Below, in pieces: positions 1 through 7,168 of a DNA stretch of 35,795 nt. Position numbers and translations under genes: made by a program. Numbering within the stretch: position 1 is the first letter of the stretch; every line of letters begins with the position of its first letter. This DNA is from a virus, in the IMG/VR virus record IMGVR_UViG_3300025759_000283, positions 1 through 35,795 of that record, one strand, 5' to 3'. The notes below the pieces were generated by a model. The model had not been told where the DNA came from. It saw nothing but the letters and a program-made list of their open reading frames with translations, and ran no database searches.

Positions 1-186
1 GAAAAAACAATTCAACTGAACCTCACAGAAGAGCAGTTCAATATGATTTGGAATGCTCTGGTATTGAGTGAAGATGAACTGGTAGATGAGGATGATATTA
101 GGGTTAATATTGAAACTCTAAATGAAATGGAGGACATTATGGAAGAACTTGGACTTGAAGTATTTGGAGATGTTGATGATGACTAA
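1..186 (+). CDS. Small acidic protein, 5' end cut by window
   Basis: Frame 1 is open from the first base to a TAA at 184-186, giving the last 61 residues of a protein whose start lies outside the window. It is strongly acidic towards its C-terminus (runs such as EDELVDEDD and GDVDDD) and looks mostly helical. I do not recognise a family. Its stop codon is overlapped by the start of the next gene (ATGACTAA), the same tight coupling seen along the whole small-gene cluster, so it probably belongs to that polycistronic unit. Confidence 0.6.
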   Translation, partial: EKTIQLNLTEEQFNMIWNALVLSEDELVDEDDIRVNIETLNEMEDIMEELGLEVFGDVDDD

Positions 187-361
187 ACGCAATTTTGAAA
201 AAGAACTATGCCATTACATCTACAATGACCCAGAGTATGGTGAAGACATTGAGAACATTGATTATGGTGCTTTGATTGGACTTCTTTCGGAACTCTGTGA
301 TAGAATAGAACAACTTGAAAAAGACAACGAACTTCTGAAATCTTATGCTTGGGAACAATGA
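179..361 (+). CDS. Small hypothetical protein (60 aa)
   Basis: The open frame extends upstream to 122, but the start is placed at ATG 179 because it overlaps the stop of the preceding gene. ATG 176 directly before it is an alternative. The product begins MTKRNFEKELCHYI and ends in a predicted amphipathic helix (DRIEQLEKDNELL) that could form a short coiled coil. No family is recognised. Its own TGA is overlapped by the next start (ATGA), supporting translational coupling in an early-type cluster of small genes. Confidence 0.6.
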   Translation: MTKRNFEKELCHYIYNDPEYGEDIENIDYGALIGLLSELCDRIEQLEKDNELLKSYAWEQ

Positions 362-534
362 CTAACGAAGACATTCAACAACCAAATGGAGATTTCCTAA
401 AGAACTATCCTGATGTCACCCGTGTTGAGGTGATTGGTAAAACCCGAGAATACATTCGTTATGGATGTTCTAATGTCCAAGTAAGTCTTCAAGACGATGG
501 AAGAACTTTGAAGGTATTTGCGAATTATGACTGA
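358..534 (+). CDS. Small hypothetical protein (58 aa)
   Basis: Start ATG 358 overlaps the previous stop (ATGA). An upstream in-frame start at 349 would lie inside the neighbour and is less likely. The sequence alternates beta-like stretches (TRVEVIGKTREYIRYG, NVQVSLQDDGRTLKVF), suggesting a small beta-rich fold. No known domain is recognised. The following gene starts at 527 inside its last codons, continuing the overlapping arrangement. Confidence 0.6.
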   Translation: MTNEDIQQPNGDFLKNYPDVTRVEVIGKTREYIRYGCSNVQVSLQDDGRTLKVFANYD

Positions 535-949
535 AGATATGCCGTGGGTGAATCTCACACAAGAAGAAGTAGAAGAACTCCGCAAACAAAAACATGAACT
601 GACTGAATACGGCAAAGAGAAACTTCGCAAGATGATGAAAGACAATCCTACTATTGATGAAATGATTGATGAGGCAGCACGAAGAGAGAGAAGTAATCGT
701 ATCCTTGAACGATACAATATGTTCTATAATACTGAATGTTCTGGTCTCTCCCATGGAACACCTATCACACCAGAGTTTCAACAGGCAATGACATTAGAGT
801 GTATGCTTGATGCGTTGAGGTATGAGAACCTTAATCACGAGTTTGATGTTGTTTCTACTGCTGACATCAACGCACTGATTGATGGGTTGTATCAGCAAGG
901 AAAAGATTATCTTGAAAAAGTTAGAAAACTCAAAGGTGAAGACAAATGA
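527..949 (+). CDS. Hypothetical helical protein (140 aa)
   Basis: Start ATG 527 is chosen over the TTG at 518 because it overlaps the upstream TGA in the same way as the neighbouring genes. The product is rich in charged helical segments (QEEVEELRKQKHELTEYGKEK; MIDEAARRERSNRI) and has no membrane segment or signal peptide. I do not recognise a family. It sits in a run of translationally coupled small genes, which in T4-like phages are usually early, host-interaction genes, but the sequence itself shows no function. Confidence 0.6.
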   Translation: MTEDMPWVNLTQEEVEELRKQKHELTEYGKEKLRKMMKDNPTIDEMIDEAARRERSNRILERYNMFYNTECSGLSHGTPITPEFQQAMTLECMLDALRYENLNHEFDVVSTADINALIDGLYQQGKDYLEKVRKLKGEDK

Positions 950-1152
950 TTAAAACATATACAAGAGAACAACTCATCCAAAAACTGAATAGTGGTCATA
1001 TTCCAGAAAAGTATATCCTTTTTGCTGGAAAGGGATATGTCCCTAAAAAAGTTCCTTTTACTCTTTACCAAGAATTTGATAATCTAACTGATTTCTTGAA
1101 TATGAGACAAACTCATATTGAAAATGGTCTAAATGTATTATGTTTTGCTTGA
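946..1152 (+). CDS. Small hypothetical protein (68 aa)
   Basis: ATG 946 overlaps the preceding TGA (ATGA). The protein begins MIKTYTREQLIQKLNSGHIP and contains aromatic and lysine-rich stretches (YILFAGKGYVPKK). It has no obvious domain, membrane helix or metal-binding motif. A GAGG just after its stop serves as ribosome-binding site for the next gene at 1159, so the two are probably co-transcribed. Confidence 0.6.
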   Translation: MIKTYTREQLIQKLNSGHIPEKYILFAGKGYVPKKVPFTLYQEFDNLTDFLNMRQTHIENGLNVLCFA

Positions 1153-1158
1153 GGTTTT

Positions 1159-1584
1159 ATGTTTTCAAAACCACTTTTAGGAACTAATATTAAATCACCA
1201 AAGATGTCTTGGTTGAATTATATTTGGAATGGTTGTATTATTCAAGGATGGTATAATTGTTGGTATTCTTTTAAGAATTGGGCTGATTTGATGGGTGAAA
1301 ATTATCAGGAATATGCTCTCCTTATTTCTGATGACCCATTGGAGCAATGTATTATATATTTTTGGGATAGTTTAGAAGACGAAATTTATTCCAAGGATTT
1401 TTTGGATAGTTTACTTCAAATAGTAGATAACATTGAAACTGGGAAAGAAAAACTCATTCCAATGGATGAAGTTCAAATGAATTGTCTTAAGGACTTGACA
1501 GAAGGTGTTGAGTTGGATTATGATGAAGAAGACCTTAAGCAAGATATGAAAACACTTGAGGAATTGATGAAAGACTATGACTGA
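1159..1584 (+). CDS. Hypothetical acidic protein (141 aa)
   Basis: A GAGG lies a few bases before ATG 1159. The N-terminal third is rich in Trp and Tyr (SWLNYIWNGC, GWYNCWYSFKNW), whereas the C-terminal third is acidic and helical (ELDYDEEDLKQDMKTLEELM). Base composition is noticeably more AT-rich than in the flanking genes, which may mean a separate origin. No family is recognised. Its stop overlaps the start of the gene at 1577. Confidence 0.6.
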   Translation: MFSKPLLGTNIKSPKMSWLNYIWNGCIIQGWYNCWYSFKNWADLMGENYQEYALLISDDPLEQCIIYFWDSLEDEIYSKDFLDSLLQIVDNIETGKEKLIPMDEVQMNCLKDLTEGVELDYDEEDLKQDMKTLEELMKDYD

Positions 1585-1792
1585 CCTTGACAAACTGCTT
1601 GAAAAGTTTAACAATCGCCCTCCATCCTTATGGAATGTGGTGAGGCATCAACTTGGTTTCTCTATTGATATGTGTGATGAAATTGTAGATGCTGTTGAGG
1701 AATGGTTGCCGAAAGAACACGATACAAACTCCTACGAATGGAATAAATGTGTTAGAATGATTCGTGAGAAACTTTGGGAGCAATCGGAATGA
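1577..1792 (+). CDS. Small hypothetical protein (71 aa)
   Basis: ATG 1577 overlaps the TGA of the upstream gene. The product contains predicted helices (LDKLLEKFNNRP; MCDEIVDAVEEWLPKEHD) and several Trp residues. No transmembrane segment, signal peptide or known motif is visible. It belongs to the tightly coupled small-gene cluster, and the next start at 1789 overlaps its stop. Confidence 0.6.
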   Translation: MTDLDKLLEKFNNRPPSLWNVVRHQLGFSIDMCDEIVDAVEEWLPKEHDTNSYEWNKCVRMIREKLWEQSE

Positions 1793-2019
1793 CTGAAGAT
1801 GACAAGTATGCTCTCAAAGAGTTTCTTAATGGTGTAGCAGTTACTCTTGGTGTTGTAGGTATTGGTATTCTAATCATTGGAGCACTATCAATGAACACAC
1901 CAGAACTAAAAGCATCATTTGAAGTGGTTGACACCTACGAAGGATGTGATGTGGTAAGATATGCACCACATCAAGTTGCGGAGTATAAGTATTTCCTTCA
2001 TTGTGAGAACAACAAATGA
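1789..2019 (+). CDS. Small single-pass membrane protein (76 aa)
   Basis: Start ATG 1789 overlaps the previous stop. A TTG at 1774 is in frame but less likely. The central part (AVTLGVVGIGILIIGAL, about residues 14-30) is a clear transmembrane helix following a short charged N-terminus, so the protein is probably anchored in the inner membrane with a roughly 45-residue soluble C-terminal tail. The tail has two Cys (EGCDVV, FLHCEN). No family is recognised. Confidence 0.65.
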   Translation: MTEDDKYALKEFLNGVAVTLGVVGIGILIIGALSMNTPELKASFEVVDTYEGCDVVRYAPHQVAEYKYFLHCENNK

Positions 2020-2246
2020 CAATGCCAGACAAAACTTGGAAGGTAATGAACGACCTTGAGGATGCATTTAGTCAAATCACCACATTTAGTTTTCTTCTTG
2101 ATAAACTTCAAGAAGCAGTAGATGCTGGTGATATGCAACGCATTGTTGACACTACTGCTGCTCTCAATGCTTTTTATCCACCATACTGTGATAACTGGGA
2201 TAATAAGTATAAAGTTGCATGGTCTCATGTTGTAAAAGGAGAGTAA
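2016..2246 (+). CDS. Conserved-looking cyanophage hypothetical protein (76 aa)
   Basis: ATG 2016 overlaps the TGA of the preceding gene, and its TAA shares a base with the next ATG (TAATG). The product is an all-helical small protein (WKVMNDLEDAF, FLLDKLQEAVDAGD, IVDTTAALNAF). It resembles small hypothetical proteins I recall from other cyanomyoviruses, but no function is known to me. ATG 2022 is a possible alternative start two codons downstream. Confidence 0.65.
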   Translation: MTMPDKTWKVMNDLEDAFSQITTFSFLLDKLQEAVDAGDMQRIVDTTAALNAFYPPYCDNWDNKYKVAWSHVVKGE

Positions 2247-2722
2247 TGGAAGAACTAATTTCTCCCTATAACTATCAACACACCTCTCAATTTCTAAATG
2301 ATAACCTTCTCAAGGTGTATGTTGATAGTCCAACGAGGTTCACTCGAAACATGATTGCAACCACAGATGAAATGGTATCATTCAACATCAAGGTTTTGAA
2401 GAAACCAAAACATTCTGAAGTTGCATTCTATGAAAGAAAGAGTATGCCAGAACCATATGGACATACTTCTGGTCTGTGTATAGCAACAGAGAAAGGATAT
2501 ACTATTCTAGTTAAGAAATTTGCTGGAGATAAAAAGTGGATATATCTTCATGAGTGGGGTCATGCATTAGGTCTTGAGCATCCTCATGATGACAGAGACG
2601 GTGATGTATGGTATGATACTGACACTAATGATACCGTGATGTCTTACAAATGGATTGCACCAGTGAAAGCATTTCGACCTGCTGATGTTGATACTATTAC
2701 TGGACTATATAAAGCTAACTGA
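2246..2722 (+). CDS. Metzincin-type zinc metalloprotease
   Basis: The 158-residue product contains the full zinc-binding signature HEWGHALGLEH (residues 102-112, HExxHxxGxxH) and, about 20 residues later, a Met-turn-like VMSY (131-134). Together these define metzincin peptidases such as matrixins and serralysins. The three His would bind zinc and E103 would be the catalytic base. No signal peptide or propeptide is visible, so it probably acts inside the infected cell or as a virion-associated enzyme; the substrate is unknown. ATG 2246 is preferred because it overlaps the previous TAA; a longer frame from 2219 would lie within that gene. The protein is short for the family, close to a bare catalytic domain. 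Confidence 0.8.
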   Translation: MEELISPYNYQHTSQFLNDNLLKVYVDSPTRFTRNMIATTDEMVSFNIKVLKKPKHSEVAFYERKSMPEPYGHTSGLCIATEKGYTILVKKFAGDKKWIYLHEWGHALGLEHPHDDRDGDVWYDTDTNDTVMSYKWIAPVKAFRPADVDTITGLYKAN

Positions 2723-2725
2723 TAG

Positions 2726-4396
2726 TTGATTGTGTTAAAAGTTTTATTCTTTGGAAGATCTAAAAAAGAAGAAGTTTGGGAGCACGATTATATCTTAAAT
2801 GATATTTTGGACGGAAGAAAAGTCTCTACTAGTTTCTTATATCTTGATGATATTAGAAACGGTAATTATGATTTTGATGTCTTCATCTATAGCGCAAGAG
2901 ACCCAAATAACTATCCTTGGGGATACATGCCAACCTTTGATGATGTTTTAGAGTGTGTTAAAAAGACTAAACCTAGAATAGTCATCCAGCTCTCTGATGA
3001 GTTTTGGTATGAAGACCTTCAAATTCATAATACTATTGCTGATCATTGTGAGTTATTTTTAAGAAAACAACATCACAAAAACTATCAGTATAGAAGTAAT
3101 ACAGTAAATATTCCTCTTGGATATAGTAGTGGATATTATGTTCCCAAAGTAGTTCCAAAAATTTCTGAAAGGAAATTAAATTGGTCTTATGTTGGTGATA
3201 TGAATAAGTCTGACAGAAAAGAACTCTATAACAATTTTACAAGAATACCAGAATATAAATGTGAGAATGGTATTTCAGCAGAGAGGATGTCTGAAATATA
3301 TTCAGACACAATTTTTGCTCCTTGTGGTAGAGGGAATTCTTCTTTAAATTGTATGAGGTTATATGAGTCTTCTATGGTTGGTGCTATTCCTATTGTAGTT
3401 GGTAGTAAAGAAGAAATAAAAGACACCTTTGTTTTTGAAGAAAATCCACCTTGGTTATTCTTTGATTCCTGGCAAGACGCAGAAAATAAATGCCAAGAAC
3501 TTTTGAATGATAAGATTGAACTTCAGAAAATACAAGACAATGTTTTGTATTGGTGGAATAATAGATTGTCAAGAGTGAAGCAAAAGGTAAATGACTTTTT
3601 TGATTTTTATAAACTTAAAGATTTTCCTTCAGTAAATTGTATAAGCATTACTCAGTCTTTTGATAGGCGGAAGATAATGTATGACAATTTTAAAAAGTAT
3701 GGAATAAAAAAATATACAACTCACATATATGAAAAATATGATGACAGTAAACATACAATTGAACATGAAACTTTAGAACTTAATCCTCCAGGAAGAGGAC
3801 CAGTTACTTCTCACTTAAAGACGATTAAGTCTTGGTATGAAAATACTAAAGAACCTTATACTATTATATTTGAAGATGACATAGATTTTACCACATTAAA
3901 ATATTGGAAATTTACTTGGAATGAATTTTTCCAAAGACTTCCAGATGATTGGAATATTGTTCAGTTATGTATTGTCAGAGATGAGATGTATCATTTTCGT
4001 TTTGATGATACTGTTTTTAAACTTCGAGATAGATGTTTTGATGATTGGTCTGGATGTGCTTATTTGATAAGCAGAGAACACGCAAAGAATCTAGTTGAAA
4101 ATTATATACCCGAAGATATATTTTATTTGGAATATAAGGGGAGGGATAGAATGGCAAGAGCAAATCAAGTTCATGCCTATTCTTGGCTTCTTCCTCAAAT
4201 TGAAAATATAATATATACTAACTTCTTTGGAGGTGTATATTGTTTTCCTTTGTTCTGTGAGAATATAGATTTTGATAGGACCTGGATTTCTGCTCCATCA
4301 TATATTAATATAAAATCTAATATGGAAATAAACCATTGGTGGAGTAGTCAAGGTAGAAAATATGAGATAGATCAATTGTTTCAAAAATCTAAATAG
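2726..4396 (+). CDS. Two-domain glycosyltransferase (exostosin-like + GT25-like)
   Basis: The 556-residue protein appears to be a fusion. Residues about 1-290 resemble exostosin/GT47-like transferases, including a segment with APCGRGNSSLNCMRLYESSM and VGAIPIVVG. Residues about 300-556 resemble the GT25 (LPS glycosyltransferase) family, with a DxD-type acidic motif FEDDIDF at 382-388 that would bind the metal and sugar nucleotide. It likely modifies host LPS, or possibly a virion glycan. The start is uncertain: TTG 2726 and GTG 2732 are in frame with no strong ribosome-binding site and no nearby ATG. The gene is more AT-rich than its neighbours. Confidence 0.75.
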   Translation: MIVLKVLFFGRSKKEEVWEHDYILNDILDGRKVSTSFLYLDDIRNGNYDFDVFIYSARDPNNYPWGYMPTFDDVLECVKKTKPRIVIQLSDEFWYEDLQIHNTIADHCELFLRKQHHKNYQYRSNTVNIPLGYSSGYYVPKVVPKISERKLNWSYVGDMNKSDRKELYNNFTRIPEYKCENGISAERMSEIYSDTIFAPCGRGNSSLNCMRLYESSMVGAIPIVVGSKEEIKDTFVFEENPPWLFFDSWQDAENKCQELLNDKIELQKIQDNVLYWWNNRLSRVKQKVNDFFDFYKLKDFPSVNCISITQSFDRRKIMYDNFKKYGIKKYTTHIYEKYDDSKHTIEHETLELNPPGRGPVTSHLKTIKSWYENTKEPYTIIFEDDIDFTTLKYWKFTWNEFFQRLPDDWNIVQLCIVRDEMYHFRFDDTVFKLRDRCFDDWSGCAYLISREHAKNLVENYIPEDIFYLEYKGRDRMARANQVHAYSWLLPQIENIIYTNFFGGVYCFPLFCENIDFDRTWISAPSYINIKSNMEINHWWSSQGRKYEIDQLFQKSK

Positions 4397-4426
4397 ATTT
4401 AGAAACCGCCGAGTGGAGACACGAAG

Positions 4427-4801
4427 ATGGCAATTAAAGTTAAAAATGTAGAAGTAATTGATGACAGTAATAATCTTTCGAATATTAATTCGTTTGAAAA
4501 TACTGTAAAGTCTACTTATGGTAGATTAAGAATTCCGACTAGTGACATCACCGCTGCAAATAGAGATTATATTATTGCTAGTGCTGGTTGTAATGTTGTC
4601 CAACTTCCAAGCAATCCAAATCCTGGAAACGAAATAGTAATTGGTATTGGAGGATCTACTTCTACTACATCAGTTCCTATTACTGTATCTAGAAACGGCA
4701 AAACTATTATGGGAACACCTGCTGATCTTGTTATTGACATACCAAGTTCTGTAATAACTTTAACATATATTAATGATACTTTGGGTTGGGTCATTAAATA
4801 G
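4427..4801 (+). CDS. Small virion/fibre-tip-like protein, GW-module family
   Basis: The 124-residue beta-rich protein ends in a module (VSRNGKTIM ... TLTYINDTLGWVIK) that recurs in the genes at 32082, 32652 and 33306 within the fibre cluster. By that similarity it is probably a virion surface or tail-fibre-associated protein. A GGAG precedes ATG 4427. The leader at 4387-4400 contains an inverted repeat, CTAAAT-AG-ATTTAG, overlapping the upstream stop; it resembles a degenerate late promoter. The gene is isolated from the main fibre cluster and follows a glycosyltransferase. The exact structural role is inferred. Confidence 0.65.
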   Translation: MAIKVKNVEVIDDSNNLSNINSFENTVKSTYGRLRIPTSDITAANRDYIIASAGCNVVQLPSNPNPGNEIVIGIGGSTSTTSVPITVSRNGKTIMGTPADLVIDIPSSVITLTYINDTLGWVIK

Positions 4802-4834
4802 TTAAAGTCAAGGGCACACATCCCATGGGTTCCA

Positions 4835-5050
4835 ATGTATAAGGAACCACATCTTCAGAAGAAGTCTGATGAGTGTAAGATATTATGGAATATCTGGTAT
4901 GAGATGATGATGAATAAAGATCCATTAGCATCAACAGCAAGAAAAACTTGGATAAAATGTGCAGACGAGTTCTCTGAAATGATTAATCAGGAATGCCTGA
5001 CAAATCCCAAGTATAAGAATATAAAGAGTATAGATAGTGAAGTTACATAA
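4835..5050 (+). CDS. Small hypothetical protein (71 aa)
   Basis: The protein is helical and Lys/Cys-containing (KKSDECKILWNIWYEMMM; CADEFSEMINQECL), with no transmembrane segment. I do not recognise it. It lies between a fibre-like protein and the plastocyanin gene, 6 bases upstream of petE, and may be co-transcribed with it. The start ATG 4835 is the first in frame; no strong ribosome-binding site is seen. Confidence 0.55.
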   Translation: MYKEPHLQKKSDECKILWNIWYEMMMNKDPLASTARKTWIKCADEFSEMINQECLTNPKYKNIKSIDSEVT

Positions 5051-5056
5051 ACTTAT

Positions 5057-5380
5057 ATGAAGTTCTTTTTTGCACTTATCGCAACTCTTTTCTTTGCTCT
5101 CCCTGCTTGGGCAGTTGATGTTCAGATGGGTTATAATGGAGGACTAGTCTTTGAACCCTCAGAAGTTACAATTGCTGCTGGTGATAGCATCCACTTTATC
5201 AATAACGTGCTACCTCCTCACAATGTCATTGTTGATGGTCATCCCGAGCTCAGCCATACAGGTCTGGCATTTTCTCCTGGAGAATCCTTTGACGTTTCCT
5301 TTGATGTTCCTGGTGAGTATACCTTTTGGTGTGATCCTCATAAAGGGGCTGGAATGATTGGACACGTTACCGTAAATTGA
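5057..5380 (+). CDS. petE: Plastocyanin (photosynthetic electron carrier)
   Basis: The 107-residue protein starts with a signal peptide (MKFFFALIATLFFALPAWA, cleavage probably after residue 19) for export to the thylakoid lumen. It then shows the plastocyanin copper site: His55 (PPHN), Cys92, His95 and Met100 in the C-terminal CDPHKGAGM loop. Plastocyanin carries electrons from cytochrome b6f to photosystem I. Phage copies are known auxiliary metabolic genes in T4-like cyanophages and are thought to keep light-driven electron flow running during infection. All four ligands are intact, so the protein should be functional. Confidence 0.95.
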   Translation: MKFFFALIATLFFALPAWAVDVQMGYNGGLVFEPSEVTIAAGDSIHFINNVLPPHNVIVDGHPELSHTGLAFSPGESFDVSFDVPGEYTFWCDPHKGAGMIGHVTVN

Positions 5381-5400
5381 TTTAGATTAAACAAAAACTG

Positions 5401-5535
5401 ATGAATCACACTGACCATTCTACCTACGAACACTTATTCCATATGTTTTTATGTTGCATTGCTGGTCTAGGAATCGGCACCCTCGCTGTTTGGGGATATC
5501 AAAAAATTAAAGGAAATAAAGATCACAATCCATAA
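5401..5535 (+). CDS. Small single-pass membrane protein (44 aa)
   Basis: This short reading frame begins at ATG 5401 and ends at TAA 5533-5535, which overlaps the next ATG (TAATG). The product has a His-rich N-terminus (MNHTDHSTYEHLFH), one transmembrane helix (MFLCCIAGLGIGTLAVWGY, about residues 15-33) and a basic tail (KIKGNKDHNP). The position directly after petE suggests a role at the photosynthetic membrane, but this is inference and no family is recognised. Confidence 0.6.
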   Translation: MNHTDHSTYEHLFHMFLCCIAGLGIGTLAVWGYQKIKGNKDHNP

Positions 5536-5744
5536 TGGAAAACAAACCAGGACAATGTTGGGACTTTGTAATGTCTTCTTTTACTAGAAGTTATGGAGTT
5601 TCTAAAGTCATGGAAAATGAAAAATTTCATGAACTCGCATTGCAGTGGTGCGACGACAATAACTATGAGTGTAAGATTCACTTAGATGATTTGAGAAAAG
5701 TTGACGCATATTTTAGAAACTTGTATGAAAGTGATTACATCTGA
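5535..5744 (+). CDS. Small hypothetical protein (69 aa)
   Basis: ATG 5535 overlaps the stop of the preceding 44-residue membrane protein. The product begins MENKPGQCWDFVMSSFTRSYG and contains a second Cys/Trp segment (LALQWCDDNNYECKIH). The spaced Cys residues (C8, C39 and C46 by count) could bind metal or form a redox site, but the spacing does not match a motif I know. It is probably co-transcribed with petE. A sigma70-type promoter and inverted repeat follow it. Confidence 0.6.
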   Translation: MENKPGQCWDFVMSSFTRSYGVSKVMENEKFHELALQWCDDNNYECKIHLDDLRKVDAYFRNLYESDYI

Positions 5745-5777
5745 AACCTCATATAAAGTCTCAGAAATGCTGAGAGA

Positions 5778-5806
5778 TACCTGGCCTCAACTTTACAGGC
5801 CAGGTA
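5778..5806. repeat. 9-bp perfect inverted repeat over a promoter -35
   Basis: TACCTGGCC (5778-5786) and GGCCAGGTA (5798-5806) are perfect reverse complements around an 11-base centre that contains the -35 hexamer TTTACA (5792-5797) of the promoter just downstream. No T-tract follows, so it does not look like an intrinsic terminator. It may be a protein-binding operator, or a hairpin in transcripts reading through from petE. Confidence 0.6.
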
Positions 5807-5820
5807 AACCATTGTATAAT
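5792..5820 (+). promoter_or_regulatory. Sigma70-type promoter
   Basis: TTTACA (5792-5797) and TATAAT (5815-5820) are separated by exactly 17 bases, close to the bacterial housekeeping consensus. The predicted transcript would start near 5827, about 16 bases before ATG 5843. This suggests host polymerase drives the following genes early in infection. Confidence 0.7.
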
Positions 5821-5842
5821 GAAGAACCACGGAGTGAGACCA

Positions 5843-6118
5843 ATGACGGAGAAAAAGAACACAAGTGCTGATATGCTTGGGCAGTTTTCTATTGCCCTTC
5901 AGCAACTTGGATGGGACCCTGAAGATGAACTGAGGGTTGATATTGGAGGTGTTGCCGCAACGGGAACCGCAACTCATCCAGATGCAAATCCCAAATGGGC
6001 AAAACCTTTTGGAACTATTACTTATCAAAAGGATGCTTTCATTGTAATTAAAAATGTAAGTCGCAATCCTATCATTTCTTCTCAACCAAATCCAGATTTG
6101 AAAGCATATCATGCATGA
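5843..6118 (+). CDS. Small hypothetical protein (91 aa)
   Basis: Start ATG 5843 is preferred to the in-frame ATG 5819 because 5819 lies inside the promoter -10 box, whereas 5843 follows a GGAG (5831-5834) at good spacing. The product begins MTEKKNTSADMLGQFSIALQ. It has a mixed helix-strand pattern with a Pro/His-rich centre (ATGTATHPDANPKWAKPFG) and a beta C-terminus. No family is recognised. It overlaps the next gene by 8 bases. Confidence 0.6.
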   Translation: MTEKKNTSADMLGQFSIALQQLGWDPEDELRVDIGGVAATGTATHPDANPKWAKPFGTITYQKDAFIVIKNVSRNPIISSQPNPDLKAYHA

Positions 6119-6389
6119 AAACTATTCGGTAATTGATTTAAATACTGGAAAAAGAATTGCTGACTGTGCTACTTTGGAAGATGCAAAAATGATGGTTTCT
6201 TTTAGTCCTGCCAATAGAGCATATAGAAAGAATCGATTTATTGTGGATCAAGTTATTGACATAACTTCTACTACAGATAAACAACTTCCAGGACAATTAG
6301 GATTACCTTCTACAAAAGAGAGACTATCAGATTCTGAAGAAATGATTCTTTTACCAGAAGCAGAAGGAATTCCTTTTATCACTAAATAA
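6111..6389 (+). CDS. Small hypothetical protein (92 aa)
   Basis: ATG 6111 lies just inside the previous gene (overlap ATGCATGA). The product has an N-terminal segment (YSVIDLNTGKRIADCATLEDA) of the sort seen in small phage alpha/beta domains, and a disordered C-terminus rich in Pro, Ser and Glu. The function is unknown. It lies upstream of the glutaredoxin gene in the same unit. Confidence 0.6.
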   Translation: MHENYSVIDLNTGKRIADCATLEDAKMMVSFSPANRAYRKNRFIVDQVIDITSTTDKQLPGQLGLPSTKERLSDSEEMILLPEAEGIPFITK

Positions 6390-6409
6390 CTTTCAGTTTC
6401 TTATTTACT

Positions 6410-6646
6410 ATGAACTTTACAATTTATTCTAAGGACGGATGTCCTTATTGCTCAAAAGTTGAAAAGGTTCTTAATCTATCAAATCTTCAATATGAAGTTA
6501 AGAAACTTGATGTTGACTTTAATAGAGAAGATTTTTATGATAAATTTGGAAAAGGATCTACATTCCCTAGAGTTCTTTTGAATGGCAATTTAATTGGTGG
6601 ATGCAATGAAACTGTAATGTACCTTTTGGAAAATAAGATTATTTAA
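6410..6646 (+). CDS. Glutaredoxin (dithiol CPYC)
   Basis: The 78-residue protein has the classical glutaredoxin layout: beta strand FTIYSKDGCPYCSKVEKVL with active-site CPYC at residues 11-14, the cis-proline loop TFPRV, and the GGCNET segment that contacts glutathione. It would reduce disulfides using glutathione, for example in phage or host ribonucleotide reductase during DNA synthesis. The length is typical of short phage glutaredoxins (nrdC-like). TAATG overlap couples it to the gene at 6646. A second, degenerate glutaredoxin-like gene lies at 8975. Confidence 0.9.
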   Translation: MNFTIYSKDGCPYCSKVEKVLNLSNLQYEVKKLDVDFNREDFYDKFGKGSTFPRVLLNGNLIGGCNETVMYLLENKII

Positions 6647-7002
6647 TGGACAATAATTTTCACGAAGTTTATTTTGATGTTGACCAAGCAATCGATTTTG
6701 CTTTTGAAAATAAATTTGTTTTAAAATTTTATGATTATTTAAAATTAAGAAATGTGACGAGGAAGCAAGTTGAAGAGTTTATTTCTAGCGAAACTTCTGT
6801 TGAAATTTCTGATTTGGTAAATGAATTAGAAGAGTACCTTGAGGGTGGTTCTGACAATAATCACAAGATGCTTCGTGAAGCATACGGACATATTCCAAAA
6901 CCACAAGCAAGAAAGATTAAAACTTATTTGTATGGCATCTTAGAAGATGCATGGAAGTACAGTCATGACAAGCGACCAGGCCGACGAAAGAAAACTAAAT
7001 AA
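6646..7002 (+). CDS. Hypothetical helical protein (118 aa)
   Basis: ATG 6646 shares a base with the glutaredoxin stop. The protein is acidic and helical through about residue 75 (DQAIDFAFENKFVLKFYDYL, DLVNELEEYLEGG) and ends in a basic tail (HDKRPGRRKKTK). This suggests a nucleic-acid or protein contact at the C-terminus, but no domain is recognised. The next gene starts at 6965 within its last 40 bases in another frame. Confidence 0.6.
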   Translation: MDNNFHEVYFDVDQAIDFAFENKFVLKFYDYLKLRNVTRKQVEEFISSETSVEISDLVNELEEYLEGGSDNNHKMLREAYGHIPKPQARKIKTYLYGILEDAWKYSHDKRPGRRKKTK

Positions 7003-7168
7003 AACAGAACCCCAAATCAATCGGGGATTTGAGTTAATGTTACGTAATAGGAGGAGTAAACCAGAACCACCAAAAACTTTTCAATTAAAGTTTGGTAAGA
7101 TGGTTTCTCTCTTCCGTAGAGAGATTGTTTTACACCTAAACTTTTACATAGACATTAGGAAAAAATAA
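6965..7168 (+). CDS. Small basic conserved-looking cyanophage protein (67 aa)
   Basis: The product (MTSDQADERKLNKTEPQINR...) is very basic in its middle (MLRNRRSKPEPPKTFQLKFGK) and ends in a beta-like stretch with IDIRKK. I recall similar small proteins in other T4-like cyanophages, of unknown function. The start at 6965 follows GGAAG and includes the RKLNKTEPQINRGFE segment that appears part of the conserved protein. ATG 7037 is an alternative that would remove it. Confidence 0.55.
   Translation: MTSDQADERKLNKTEPQINRGFELMLRNRRSKPEPPKTFQLKFGKMVSLFRREIVLHLNFYIDIRKK

Noticed and set aside
5151-5357. Alternative hydrophobic frame inside petE
   Set aside because: Out-of-frame shadow of a well-supported plastocyanin gene with all copper ligands.
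7010-7036. CCCC...GGGG possible hairpin
   Set aside because: Short stem with competing pairings and no T-tract, inside a coding frame.
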